Positions 36,318 to 45,378 of a stretch of DNA of 64,000 nt are shown here, one piece after another. Source of the DNA: Geofilum rhodophaeum (lineage in GTDB: Bacteria > Bacteroidota > Bacteroidia > Bacteroidales > Marinilabiliaceae). Below the pieces are notes generated by a model. It searched no databases. It was not told the DNA's origin and was given only the letters and a program-made list of their open reading frames with translations. Both the position numbers and the translations under genes were made by a program. The stretch spans positions 62,001 to 126,000 of the forward strand of contig NZ_MWUJ01000007.1 in NCBI RefSeq assembly GCF_002210225.1, given 5' to 3'. Positions within the stretch are counted from its first letter, which is position 1, and every line of letters starts with the position of its first letter.

Positions 36318-38366
36318 ATGATGCGCAGTTTATTCCTCCTCACCCTGATGCTGGTAATGTCTTTCGGCCTTCAGGCCAAAGACCTTCACATTCCCTCGTC
36401 CTTCGGATACAGCGACCTCAACGACAACTCCCGGCAATGGAGCCTGCAACGCAGCAGGCAGACCGATAATTTTATTCTGTTTTGGGAAGCGGGCTACGGC
36501 AGCGACCCGGCCACCGCAAGCGATGCCGCCTATCGGGTCAACATAGATCAGGTGCTGCGCGTTGCCGAGACCAGTTTTGCCTTCTACCGCGACGAACTGC
36601 GCTTTGTACATGAGGGCCAATCTAAAACCGATCGCTACAAAATGATTATTCTGCTGCACTACAGCACCGATTGGCAGGCCAATGGCTCAGGGGTGGACGA
36701 GACCATTGGACTACTGAGTCTGAGTGCATCGGCCGGACAGGCAGCCGGGGTAACCGTAGCCCACGAGGTGGCCCACTGCTTTCAGTACCAGGTGCAGGCC
36801 GACGGGTTTCCCGGAGGCTGGCGCTACGGTCTGGGACCTAATGGAGAAGGCGGCAACGGCTGGTGGGAACAATGCGCCCAATGGCAAGCCTTCAAAGTCT
36901 TTCCCAACGAGCAATTCACCAACCACAATTACGGTCAGTACCTGGGTTGGCGACACAAAAACCTCTTGCACGAAGCGCCTCGTTACGCCAGTTACTTTAT
37001 TCAGGATTACTGGACCTGGCTGCATGGTCAGGAATTTATTGGCCAACTGTGGCAACAATCCCAGTTTCCCGAAGATCCGGTAATGGCCTATAAGAGACTG
37101 AACAACCTGAACCAGGACCAATTTAACGATGAAATGTACCAGGCTGCAGCACGCCTGTTGACCTGGGACTTGCCCGTTTTTGCCGAAACGGCCAAAGACC
37201 AAAAAGACAGTCACCCCACTGCCCAATTGCTGGCGGCCGACAATAACTTCTGGCGCATCGCGCCCGAAGTTTGTCCCGAAGACTACGGCTACAATACCAT
37301 ACGACTCAACCTGCCGGAACCCGGCACCACCGTACACATCGATTTTGAAGGCCTGGCCGGCTCCGAAGATTACCGCACCAACCGCTATGCCTATGCGGGG
37401 TGGCGCTACGGCGTAGTGGCCCTGCTCGACAACGGCCAGCGCTGGTACGGCGAAATGCGCGCGCCAAAATTCAACCGCTTCAACCACAGTAACCCCAGCG
37501 ACCGACTCAGTTTTGAAAGTCCCCAAAACGCCGTCCGCCTCTGGCTGGTTGTGGTGGGCGCCCCTTTGGCACATGCCCAACACCTGTGGGACGACGACGA
37601 CAGCAACGACGAGCAATGGCCCTACCAGCTAAAATTTACCAACACCAACCCCTACGGCGTATTCGAGTTTAATCCCGAAGCGGAACCTGAAAACATCGAC
37701 CTCAGCTACACCTTGTATCAACTTCCCTTTACCGGCAATGCCAATCCCTATCCCTCGAGTCCGGTAGTGCCCGACTGGGAAAGGGTTTGCCGTGCCTTTA
37801 AGCTGCAACTGTCCGATCTCAAAGACAAAATTGGCAACAGCATACGCTATGCCGCTGTACAACCCAACGGAACCCTCAACTACAACTCCACCGCCAATGC
37901 CCCCGGGCACTGGTTCAACGCCACCGGAAACACCACCAACTGGGGCAACAACAGCCGTGTTTTTTCTGAATTCAAGACCAACAACCTCAGCTTCAACCTG
38001 GGCCAATACCCCAACGTGAATCAATTGGGCAATCAATTTACCCTGCAACAAGCCCTTGTTTACACCCCGGCCTCCGGCCCAACTGTACAAGCCACCTTTA
38101 CCTTCGTCATCAACATTGGCGAAGAAGATGTCCCAACCACCCTCACCTCCGGACCAGACACTGAGGACAGTCCCCTGCCAGAGGTGCGTGTATATGAAAA
38201 CCACCTGGAATTAAGCCAAAGCTGCCGACAGCTGCAGCTCTTTAATCTTCAGGGCCAGGCCGTGCGTCGAGCACAAAACAGCACTACCCTCAGCACCCAG
38301 GGCCTTCCATACGGCCTTTACCTGCTGAGGGCCGACCAGCGCACCCTAAAGGTTATAGTGAGATAA
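36318..38366 (+). CDS. Putative metallopeptidase-like protein (DUF6055 plus DUF4859) with T9SS domain
   Basis: About 682 residues from the ATG at 36318; signal peptide MRSLFLLTLMLVMSFGLQA. Residues about 25-330 contain HEVAH (H149, E150, H153), followed by NGWWEQCAQWQAF with a Glu in the place of a third zinc ligand, as in gluzincins. The middle has a beta-rich domain (about 335-455). Residues about 490-595 are a DUF4859-type domain (YNSTANAPGHWFNATGN, WGNNSRVFSEF, LGQYPNVNQLGNQFTL). The end (LQLFNLQGQAVRRAQ ... LPYGLYLLRADQ) is a T9SS domain. Surface export is well supported; peptidase activity is inferred from the motif. It is the only + strand gene between two minus-strand enzyme genes here. 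Confidence 0.82.
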   Translation: MMRSLFLLTLMLVMSFGLQAKDLHIPSSFGYSDLNDNSRQWSLQRSRQTDNFILFWEAGYGSDPATASDAAYRVNIDQVLRVAETSFAFYRDELRFVHEGQSKTDRYKMIILLHYSTDWQANGSGVDETIGLLSLSASAGQAAGVTVAHEVAHCFQYQVQADGFPGGWRYGLGPNGEGGNGWWEQCAQWQAFKVFPNEQFTNHNYGQYLGWRHKNLLHEAPRYASYFIQDYWTWLHGQEFIGQLWQQSQFPEDPVMAYKRLNNLNQDQFNDEMYQAAARLLTWDLPVFAETAKDQKDSHPTAQLLAADNNFWRIAPEVCPEDYGYNTIRLNLPEPGTTVHIDFEGLAGSEDYRTNRYAYAGWRYGVVALLDNGQRWYGEMRAPKFNRFNHSNPSDRLSFESPQNAVRLWLVVVGAPLAHAQHLWDDDDSNDEQWPYQLKFTNTNPYGVFEFNPEAEPENIDLSYTLYQLPFTGNANPYPSSPVVPDWERVCRAFKLQLSDLKDKIGNSIRYAAVQPNGTLNYNSTANAPGHWFNATGNTTNWGNNSRVFSEFKTNNLSFNLGQYPNVNQLGNQFTLQQALVYTPASGPTVQATFTFVINIGEEDVPTTLTSGPDTEDSPLPEVRVYENHLELSQSCRQLQLFNLQGQAVRRAQNSTTLSTQGLPYGLYLLRADQRTLKVIVR

Positions 38367-38403
38367 AAACACCAAAAAAAAAAATCAGTGTGTACTTTTC
38401 TAA

Positions 38404-41151
38404 TCAGTTCACTTTAACAACTTTATTAACAAAACGTCGACTTCCATATTGTACGGCAACAAAATATACCCCTGCCGGCAGTCCCCCCATCTCTACAACA
38501 TAGGAATCCTCTTCCTGCTTTGTGACCAATGCCAGTCGGGTACCCCTGCTGTCAAAAACTCCGATTTCAAGACCATGGGCCAAATCCGGTGCCGGGGCAA
38601 TCCTCAGGTCAGTCGCAACAGGATTGGGCCAAATGGTCCAGGCGTCTTCCCGCAACTTTGATTGAGGTCCACCCTCCCGATAAGCGGGCAAATGCACAGG
38701 GGTTTCGGGGACAACCAGGTTCGTAAGCGCCATAACTTCATTCGGACTCAGGGCCTTACTATAAATCCGCAGTTCATCAACAACCCCGTTGAACATGGGA
38801 TCTGGCCATTGCGATTTTCCAACATAATTCTGATTCGTTAAGCCCAAATCCGCTGGGAAAAGCGTCATATTGCTGTTTCGACCGACTTCTTTGCCATTCA
38901 GATACATAAGGCCCATATTGCCACTCCTCGTTATGGTTAAATGCGACCATTTTCCCAGCTCCAATACCTGCGTGGTGTTAATTTGCTCCTCAGCCCCTCC
39001 GGCCTTAATGGCGAAGCGACAAGGCCGATCATTCCCTTCTGCACTTAGCGTAAGAAACATGTTGAAATCCGTCCCTCTGCCAAAATCCCAGGCACGCGCC
39101 CAGCCTTCAAGGGCCGCTGGCTTGACCCATATAGAAATACTAAACTCCCTTAAAGGGCGGATAAAGCCGGTGGGAAATTGCAAGTAAGAGGAAGCAGCAT
39201 CCATTAAAAAAATGCCTCCTTGGGCTATCCCATTGGTCCATCCACCCACTAGTTTTTCCGCATTGTTTCCGGCCCAAACATCATTAACTACACTCCCTTC
39301 GGCTTCATCCATGGGCCAGTAACCAAAAGCACCTTCAAATGGGAGCACCGAAATACGATAGGTAAGCTCAAAGTCCTCCCCATTGAGGGTGTACACTACG
39401 GAAACCTCCCTGGCCTCCCCAATCTGCTCCAACACCAGAGTTTCTTCCTTGCTTCCATCGCTCCACATCCAGGATCCACCCTCCCATCCTGATTTCAGCA
39501 CAGGCATCAGCGCTACACTTTGTCCCGCTAAAACGCGCACATGAGCATTGTTTTCAACAGGACCGTCAGCAATGGAATAGGCGGGACCGACAGGCTCCAC
39601 GTTAATGTGAAGATTAACAGCAATACTGAACAATTGGGTGCTGGCAACACCACTGGCATTGACATACTTAACCCGATACAATCCGCTGCTGTCTGCCACC
39701 AGCTCCAAATCTTTGCCGGCCTCCCCTGTGCTCCAGGTCCAGTTTCCGGTATCGACTTCTCCATCGGGCAAAGCAGGGACAAACTTTACTGTAGTCCCCG
39801 GCTCCACATGCATCAATTCGCCCCGGGGGATGTTTGAGCCCTTATAAACAATACTGGTTTGTAAAGTTGTTGGGGCTCTTTCGGGAGTGGCTGCCGGACG
39901 GGTGCTGGTAAGCGTGGAATAGCCCAGGTGATCGTAGCCGCCACTGGTGCCACCACTGCCCCCTGCATCGGCCACAACCTTATTACGCATAGCTTCAGAA
40001 AAGGGCATAGAAATGCCCTTAATTCCGGTATAGTGCCCAATTACGCGGTCCCAGTAAGGGCGAAACTGCCCTCGGGCATGCTCATTGTTCCAGGTTTGCA
40101 CCCAGGCCAAATGCGCTGCGGTACCTACGCTGCGGTAACGGTATTCCGCCCAGGGCAAATCATCGATCCCCGAATTGTAGGCCGCAACATACTCCAATCC
40201 GGCAGCCAGACGATTGTCCATGTGGGCAAACAAATCATCCCCCTGATTCCAGCCTGTCTGTGCAATATCCACCGCCAGTCCCACAGCCATGGTGGAATGC
40301 CCCTGATCGCGACCCGATTCCTGACATTGCCCCAAATAACCAAAGGGTCCCCTTTCGTCCTCATAAAGAATGGGAACAAGATTTCCCAAAAACTCATTTA
40401 AACCGTCATTCTCAACAGGCGAGGTGCGATTTTCGTTAAAGCTCCCCACCAAATCATACTTGTAATAAGAAACACCCTGATTGTAAACAAACACATCGTC
40501 GCACAAAACACCAATACTCATAACAGTCAAGGCATTACACAAGCCCCAATTGGCCCAGTAATGCCCCGGAAATCCGCGCTCCCAGGTATCGTGCCTTCTC
40601 GTCAAAAAATCGAGGGCCGTGGGATAAAACACCCGCATCATAAACTCCTGAAACTTCTTGAAAGCAGCAGGATCCCAACCATCGTAGTCGCGCATCAGCT
40701 CAGCGGCATTGGCAAACTGGTAGCCATAAATTCCACTTGCCAGCGACATATTGGTGTTGCCATGAATTCCTGTACAAGTCTCCGCCCAAGCGTTTAAAAT
40801 AAACACAGCTCTATCGGCATGTGCCTGCTCCCCGCTTATTTTCCAGCGCAGGGCATTTTGGTAGGCGGCGGCTGCACCCCGGGCAGCATTCATATAGTTT
40901 TCATCCCCGGCAATACCACGTTTAATGGTCTCCACCGGCCAGGTGGCCACATCGGACTGCGACCATTCATTGGCCTTAAGGTTTTCATAAGCCTGAACAA
41001 CAGCAGGATGTCCATCGTCCAACTGTTCCCGTATTCGTTCAAAATCTTCTTCAGTGTGGAGCAATCCGGGATGAACAAAGCCTTGAGCAACCACTAAGGA
41101 AGCAGACGTTAAAAAAAAAACCAGCAATAGTAGTTGAATCTTCCTCATCAT
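38404..41151 (-). CDS. Alginate-lyase-family polysaccharide lyase with LamG and T9SS domains
   Basis: 915 residues; signal peptide IQLLLLVFFLTSASLVVA. Residues about 25-400 are an alpha/alpha toroid of the alginate lyase superfamily (HPGLLHTEEDFERI, GIHGNTNMSLASGIYGYQFANAAE, HYWANWGLCNALTVMS, QESGRDQGHSTMA); the ESGRDQGH segment holds likely catalytic residues. Two Ig-like stretches follow (NWTWSTGEAGKDLELVADSS, SWMWSDGSKEETLVLEQI), then a LamG domain (about 610-820) and a T9SS sorting domain (WTIWPNPVATDLRIAP ... LPAGVYFVAVQYG). The superfamily cleaves uronic-acid polymers. In this cluster a glucuronan, alginate or pectic uronate is possible; the substrate cannot be settled by eye. Confidence 0.9.
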   Translation of the reverse strand: MMRKIQLLLLVFFLTSASLVVAQGFVHPGLLHTEEDFERIREQLDDGHPAVVQAYENLKANEWSQSDVATWPVETIKRGIAGDENYMNAARGAAAAYQNALRWKISGEQAHADRAVFILNAWAETCTGIHGNTNMSLASGIYGYQFANAAELMRDYDGWDPAAFKKFQEFMMRVFYPTALDFLTRRHDTWERGFPGHYWANWGLCNALTVMSIGVLCDDVFVYNQGVSYYKYDLVGSFNENRTSPVENDGLNEFLGNLVPILYEDERGPFGYLGQCQESGRDQGHSTMAVGLAVDIAQTGWNQGDDLFAHMDNRLAAGLEYVAAYNSGIDDLPWAEYRYRSVGTAAHLAWVQTWNNEHARGQFRPYWDRVIGHYTGIKGISMPFSEAMRNKVVADAGGSGGTSGGYDHLGYSTLTSTRPAATPERAPTTLQTSIVYKGSNIPRGELMHVEPGTTVKFVPALPDGEVDTGNWTWSTGEAGKDLELVADSSGLYRVKYVNASGVASTQLFSIAVNLHINVEPVGPAYSIADGPVENNAHVRVLAGQSVALMPVLKSGWEGGSWMWSDGSKEETLVLEQIGEAREVSVVYTLNGEDFELTYRISVLPFEGAFGYWPMDEAEGSVVNDVWAGNNAEKLVGGWTNGIAQGGIFLMDAASSYLQFPTGFIRPLREFSISIWVKPAALEGWARAWDFGRGTDFNMFLTLSAEGNDRPCRFAIKAGGAEEQINTTQVLELGKWSHLTITRSGNMGLMYLNGKEVGRNSNMTLFPADLGLTNQNYVGKSQWPDPMFNGVVDELRIYSKALSPNEVMALTNLVVPETPVHLPAYREGGPQSKLREDAWTIWPNPVATDLRIAPAPDLAHGLEIGVFDSRGTRLALVTKQEEDSYVVEMGGLPAGVYFVAVQYGSRRFVNKVVKVN

Positions 41152-41215
41152 AGTCTCTCTCTAAAAGTGTTCAACGCCACTAAAGCAACCCCCGGAGGGG
41201 CCAACAGCACGCGGT

Positions 41216-41986
41216 TTAATAAAGTGCCACCGATTCAAAACGTGCCAACACCTGTGTATTCTTGCTGAAGGTGAGCTTATTACCCTTCACCGCATAGTCG
41301 ACAGTACCATCAAGCACTTGAAACAACTCCTGCTCCACCCACATTTCGGGACAGGCCATTTTTGTGGCGCCCAGGGCGGAAAACACCACCTGATTCTCCC
41401 CTTCAAGCGCATAGCTTCCAAAAAAGGAATTACAACCACTTGTACCGCTCACCCGCTGATCGGCCGACTGAAAACGCACATGCGGCTCCCGGTTCCAGTC
41501 GTCCAAAAACCCCACCGGCTTACCATTAAGCTCTACCAGCTTCCAGTACTTCTCCTCCAAAGGAGCCACCGGCGTCAACACATATTTGTCGGCCAGCTGT
41601 CCGGTAACCATCATCCCCTCCATATCCAATTGAATCACACGTCCATCGGCAAGAGCATACATACTTGGCGCCTCGGTATTGTCGGGACTATCCAGGGTAA
41701 GTACCCTGCCCGGCTCGTTCCAGTGAAAGCTGCCACTGTCGCTGAAGCTGCCGTTTTCTTCTTCGAGGTAGGTGGTTTCCAAACGGTAAGAAAGATCGCC
41801 ATTCAATTGCAGTATGGTAACAATACCGGGACAACTGGCACAAGGCAGCACGCCGCTGTAAGTCCCCGCCCAAGCAGGGCTGCTTTCAGCTGCACTGCTC
41901 ACCGCCTGCTTGCTTTTACAGGAACCCAAAGCGGCACCCATCAACATAAGCAACAAAACAAATTTCTGCAGTCTATACTTTTCCAT
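41216..41986 (-). CDS. NlpE-META domain fusion lipoprotein
   Basis: 256 residues. Lipobox GAALGSC. Residues about 38-135 are an NlpE N-terminal-like domain with its signature YSGVLPCASCPGI and CxxC. Residues about 145-250 are a META/HslJ-like domain (EKYWKLVELNGKPV, VSGTSGCNSFFGSYALEG, ATKMACPEMWVEQ). Each domain is known in envelope-stress or copper-response lipoproteins; both on one chain is seen in several Bacteroidota. It precedes the lyase gene on the same strand by 64 bases but its role is likely separate. Confidence 0.85.
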   Translation of the reverse strand: MEKYRLQKFVLLLMLMGAALGSCKSKQAVSSAAESSPAWAGTYSGVLPCASCPGIVTILQLNGDLSYRLETTYLEEENGSFSDSGSFHWNEPGRVLTLDSPDNTEAPSMYALADGRVIQLDMEGMMVTGQLADKYVLTPVAPLEEKYWKLVELNGKPVGFLDDWNREPHVRFQSADQRVSGTSGCNSFFGSYALEGENQVVFSALGATKMACPEMWVEQELFQVLDGTVDYAVKGNKLTFSKNTQVLARFESVALY

Positions 41987-42019
41987 ACTTTCTCTTTAAG
42001 ATTAAACAAGGAAGATACG

Positions 42020-42047
42020 AAAAAAGCTGCAGGGTTGCGTAGTGCAG
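42020..42047 (-). terminator. Weak terminator after higA
   Basis: Minus strand: CTGCA, 11-base loop, TGCAG, then CTTTTTT. Stem of only five pairs, 16 bases after the higA stop. Confidence 0.35.
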
Positions 42048-42062
42048 GAAGAAATATGCGCC

Positions 42063-42503
42063 TTACAGTTCAGAAACTTCTTTAACCGTGTTCATCAGAC
42101 GCGCATCCGGATATTGCCTGTTTATAGAATGAACCAAAGGGTAGGCTCTATTGAAAACTTCCTGACTTACTTTAAAGTAATCAGCCAGTTTTCGGATCGT
42201 TTCTTTAGAAAAGCCCTTCTGATAATTCAAAATTTTTGAGACGGTGCCCTTCGAAAGATCAAGAATCTGAGAAAGATCTACAGCTTTTAGATTATGTTCA
42301 TCCATCAGACTCTTCAACAACTCCACCGGATCAGCTTCAGATAGCACAGTATTGTCGCTCTCCCACTTTTCAATCAGTAAAGTCAACAATTCCACTTCCT
42401 CTTCAACATCGGCACCCTCTTGTTCCAAAAGGGAAAGCAATAAACCACAATATTCCTCGTATTGAGTCGGGTTTTTAATTACCGTGTACTTTAATTTTGC
42501 CAT
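42063..42503 (-). CDS. higA: HigA-type antitoxin, Xre-family
   Basis: 146 residues. A charged helical N-terminal part (EEYCGLLLSLLEQEGADVEEEVELL) is followed by a helix-turn-helix (about 60-120: VELLKSLMDEHNLKAVDLSQILDLSKGTVSKIL). In HigBA modules this protein neutralises HigB and represses the operon. The start at 42503 is supported by AGGGGAC just upstream on the minus strand. It follows the toxin gene by 14 bases, the toxin-first order typical of higBA. The region is much lower in GC than its neighbours, which suggests acquisition. Confidence 0.9.
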   Translation of the reverse strand: MAKLKYTVIKNPTQYEEYCGLLLSLLEQEGADVEEEVELLTLLIEKWESDNTVLSEADPVELLKSLMDEHNLKAVDLSQILDLSKGTVSKILNYQKGFSKETIRKLADYFKVSQEVFNRAYPLVHSINRQYPDARLMNTVKEVSEL

Positions 42504-42517
42504 AAGTCCCCTTTTTC

Positions 42518-42850
42518 CTAAAACATATTCACATCATATTGCTTCTGCTCTCCACAAAGCTTATCATATTCAGCATGTGTTCCCACCCAAACTACAAATA
42601 AATGAACCATTGTTCTACCAAAGAAATATTTACAAATCAATCGGTAAGAATTGCCGCCAATATTGAAAACCACCCGATTGACACCCCGACCCAAAATATC
42701 TGCATGATTAAAAGTTTTAATAATATCAGCTGGCACCTTCCAATAGGCTTGTCTCACGAGATAAACCCATCGATCAAAAGCAGCTTTCCCATCGGCATGC
42801 GCAGCTGAATAAGAATCAATGGATAATCTTTTGATTAAATGAACTTTCAT
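42518..42850 (-). CDS. higB: HigB-type mRNA interferase toxin
   Basis: 110 residues from the ATG at 42850 (MKVHLIKRLSIDSYSAA); a start at 42892 would add 14 residues not seen in the family. Family landmarks: AFDRWVYLVRQAYWKVPADIIK, GVNRVVFNIGGNSYRLICKY and VVWVGTHAEYDKL. HigB cleaves mRNA at the ribosome. A TATCTTTA element (7 of 8 to consensus) lies about 11 bases upstream. It forms a module with the antitoxin gene that follows. Confidence 0.93.
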   Translation of the reverse strand: MKVHLIKRLSIDSYSAAHADGKAAFDRWVYLVRQAYWKVPADIIKTFNHADILGRGVNRVVFNIGGNSYRLICKYFFGRTMVHLFVVWVGTHAEYDKLCGEQKQYDVNMF

Positions 42851-42995
42851 CTTACCGCTGTTAAAGATAAGCAAAAGTTTCACAAAAGGCAACTTTAAAG
42901 AATATTGAAGGAGGAAATTCAGAAGTAATGTTCATACCAAGGGGTTAAAGGTTGAAACAAAACAACGATAAAAATAGCAAAATGTCAAATCGGCC

Positions 42996-43820
42996 TCAGC
43001 CGATTTGAAAGGAGGTCATGGTGAGACTTCCGCCCAGGGGCCGGTCGTTGAACAAGACCAGCTTTTCACCCGGCTGCTGTAAGCCCAGGGCATACAGCAT
43101 GGGCAAATAATGCTCCGGCGTGGGAATGGCCTGCTCAAAGGCCTTACCGTGACAGCGGTAGTTGATCAGGCGCTTGTGATCGCCCTCCTGTAAAAAGCGC
43201 TTCATCTTTTCCGAAGCCTCCTCGGCCCAGTCGAAGGCAAAGGGACTGTTCATCCGACGCCAGTCGAGCAACCTCAGGTTGTGCACCATATTGCCGCTGC
43301 CCACAATCAGCACCCCACGCTCACGCAGTACTTGCAGTTCCCGCGCCAGTTGATAGTGATAGTCGGGCGTTTGCAGGTAGTCGAGACTCATTTGCACCAC
43401 AGGCACATTGGCCTCGGGATACAAATGACGCAGCACGCTCCAGGCACCGTGGTCGAGGCCCCAAGTCTGCACGGGCTCCGGGTGGACCGACTGCACGGTT
43501 TCCCGGGTCAGCTGCACCAGGGCGGGCGAGCCCGGGGCGGGATACTGCACTTCAAACAAGGCCTGGGGAAAGCCCCCAAAATCATGAATGGTAGGCGGCT
43601 GCGCCATGGCCGTCAACTGCGTACCCCGCGTCTCCCAGTGGGCCGAAATGCACAAAATGGCCGCCGGTCGCGGCAAATCCGCCGCTACCTGTCTGAAACC
43701 GGCCACAAATTCATTCTCCTCGATGGCGTTCATGGGACTTCCGTGACCCAGAAACAAGACGGGCATGGGGGGCGTTGGCCGAAAGTCCCCGGCCATCTTA
43801 CTCAATAAAGAAAGTGACAT
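42996..43820 (-). CDS. ygiD: 4,5-DOPA-dioxygenase-like extradiol ring-cleavage enzyme (LigB superfamily)
   Basis: 274 residues. Metal-site pattern of the YgiD/DODA family: FLGHGSPMNAIE (H26), ISAHWETRGT (H61), GSGNMVHNLRLLDW and TPEHYLPMLYALG. The C-terminal SLTMTSFQIG is also typical. It opens catechol-type rings with a single metal ion; the natural substrate in bacteria is mostly unknown. A start at the internal Met (MAGDFRP) is possible. It is last in a three-gene run with the pirin and YceI genes, 36 bases after pirin, all on the minus strand. Confidence 0.93.
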   Translation of the reverse strand: MSLSLLSKMAGDFRPTPPMPVLFLGHGSPMNAIEENEFVAGFRQVAADLPRPAAILCISAHWETRGTQLTAMAQPPTIHDFGGFPQALFEVQYPAPGSPALVQLTRETVQSVHPEPVQTWGLDHGAWSVLRHLYPEANVPVVQMSLDYLQTPDYHYQLARELQVLRERGVLIVGSGNMVHNLRLLDWRRMNSPFAFDWAEEASEKMKRFLQEGDHKRLINYRCHGKAFEQAIPTPEHYLPMLYALGLQQPGEKLVLFNDRPLGGSLTMTSFQIG

Positions 43821-43856
43821 AAGTATAAGTTTTACAGCCCCATGCCCCGGCTGGGA

Positions 43857-44576
43857 TTACCAGCTCATGGGGACTTCCATTAATAATATTTCGGAATCGG
43901 GTTCTAAGGCTTCCAGGGCAAAGCCTGCGGTTTCCCAGATACCCAGACCGTCGCGCTGTGCCAATTCGGTAGCACCCACTTTAAAGGCGCCCTTCAGTAC
44001 AAATGCATAAACGCCATTGCCCTCCTTTTTCAGCTTGTAGCTCGCCCCGGCTCCTGCATCAAAATGCCCCAGGTGAAACCAGCTTTGCTGATGCATCCAA
44101 ACGCCCTCATCGTCGGCACTGGGCGAGACGATTTGTTGCAGGCGGTTGTGCCGGTCTTCGGCACGGAGACTGATTTGATCGTAGCGGGGACGGTGCCCCT
44201 TTTGATCGGGGAAGACCCAAATCTGCAAAAACTTCACCGGCTGATCAGCATTCTTGTTGTACTCACTGTGGGTGACGCCCGTTCCGGCACTCATCACCTG
44301 AATGTCGCCCTTACGTATAACGGTAACATTGCCCATGCTGTCCTTATGCTCCAGGTCGCCCTCCAGGGGAATGGAAACAATTTCCATATCGTTGTGCGGA
44401 TGGGTACCAAAACCCATGCCCTCCTGCACCCAATCGTCGTTCAACACCCGCAGCGCGCCAAAATGCATCCTTTCGGGATCATGATAATTGGCAAAGCTGA
44501 ACGTGTGTCGGCTGTGCAGCCAGCCGTGGTTGGCATCACCACGACTGTCTGCCTTATGTAAGATGGTCTTAGCCAT
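43857..44576 (-). CDS. Pirin family protein (YhhW type)
   Basis: 239 residues. Two cupin halves; metal ligands H59 and H61 (GTHPHND), H103 and E105 (GVTHSEYN). N-terminal HGWLHSRHTFSFANYHDPERMHFG is the pirin signature. E. coli YhhW of the same kind has quercetin dioxygenase activity in vitro, and other pirins sense redox state through the iron. It lies 60 bases after yceI and 36 before the DODA-like gene, so the three probably share a transcript and a role in phenolic or oxidative stress. Confidence 0.95.
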   Translation of the reverse strand: MAKTILHKADSRGDANHGWLHSRHTFSFANYHDPERMHFGALRVLNDDWVQEGMGFGTHPHNDMEIVSIPLEGDLEHKDSMGNVTVIRKGDIQVMSAGTGVTHSEYNKNADQPVKFLQIWVFPDQKGHRPRYDQISLRAEDRHNRLQQIVSPSADDEGVWMHQQSWFHLGHFDAGAGASYKLKKEGNGVYAFVLKGAFKVGATELAQRDGLGIWETAGFALEALEPDSEILLMEVPMSW

Positions 44577-44636
44577 ATTCTTGTTATTTAACTGTTGCTT
44601 AAACTATTACTTACCTGCTTCCCGCACAGCCCGGTT

Positions 44637-45164
44637 TCAAGCCTGCTTGGTAAACTGGACTTCGCCGAAAATACGCACCTCATCACTCACCAGTACGCCG
44701 CCGGTTTCCAGCGCGGCATTCCAGTTCAGGCCCCAATCCTTACGATTGATTTTTCCGCTGAACGAAAAGCCGGCTTTCTGATTGCCCCAGGGATCCTTGT
44801 TGACACCGCCGAACTCTACATCCAGCTTAATCTCCTTGCTTACGCCCTTGATGCTCAACTTACCCTTCAACACATACTCATCGTCGCTCTCTTTCTCAAA
44901 GCTGGTGCTCTCAAAAGTCATTTCGGGATGCGCCTCCACGTCAAAAAAATCGCCACTCTTCAGGTGCTTGTCGCGGTCCTCGTTGTTGGTATAAACCGAT
45001 GCACTGTCGACCGTTACGGCTACCTTAGCTTTGCTGAAATCCTCCTGATCAATACTGGCCGAAAAAGTCTTGAATTCGCCCTTAACATTGCTGATCATCA
45101 AGTGCTTTACTTTAAAAGTCAATTCGCTGTGTGTGGGATCCAATACCCATTTTGCATTTTCCAT
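44637..45164 (-). CDS. YceI family protein
   Basis: 175 residues covering the whole lipocalin-like YceI fold: WVLDPTHSELTFKVKHLMISNVKGEF, FDVEAHPEMTFESTSF, LKGKLSIKGVSKEI, FGFSFSGKINRKDWGLNW-like strands. No signal peptide is present, unlike the periplasmic E. coli protein, so this form is cytoplasmic. The family binds isoprenoid-type lipids. First gene of the YceI-pirin-dioxygenase run, with an exact TAnnTTTG element about 117 bases upstream. Confidence 0.95.
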   Translation of the reverse strand: MENAKWVLDPTHSELTFKVKHLMISNVKGEFKTFSASIDQEDFSKAKVAVTVDSASVYTNNEDRDKHLKSGDFFDVEAHPEMTFESTSFEKESDDEYVLKGKLSIKGVSKEIKLDVEFGGVNKDPWGNQKAGFSFSGKINRKDWGLNWNAALETGGVLVSDEVRIFGEVQFTKQA

Positions 45165-45280
45165 GATATTAAATTTTTAAGTGTTTAAGTAAACAATTAC
45201 TCCTTTTACATTCTTTAAAAAGAAAGCACCCAAACATTGCTTTCGAAAAACTGGAGCTTAGCTGTAAAAGAACTACGATA

Positions 45281-45288
45281 CAAAAGTA
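45281..45288 (-). promoter_or_regulatory. TAnnTTTG -7 element for the YceI-pirin-dioxygenase genes
   Basis: Minus strand reads TACTTTTG, an exact match; TTG (complement of CAA at 45304-45306) lies 15 bases further upstream, a little short of the usual spacing. It lies in the 214-base divergent region with the antiporter gene, which otherwise holds no open frame of note. Confidence 0.45.
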
Positions 45289-45378
45289 GGGCACAAACAA
45301 GGGCAAGGGGTAACAGTAATCGGAAGCAGTGTGGTACTTTTCGGAAAATGCGTAATTTTAGGGTCTAATTAAGCGCCA

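Noticed and set aside
38367-38403. Terminator between the convergent DUF6055 and lyase genes
   Set aside because: A-rich stretch followed by GTGTGTACTTTT has only weak pairing; not convincing.
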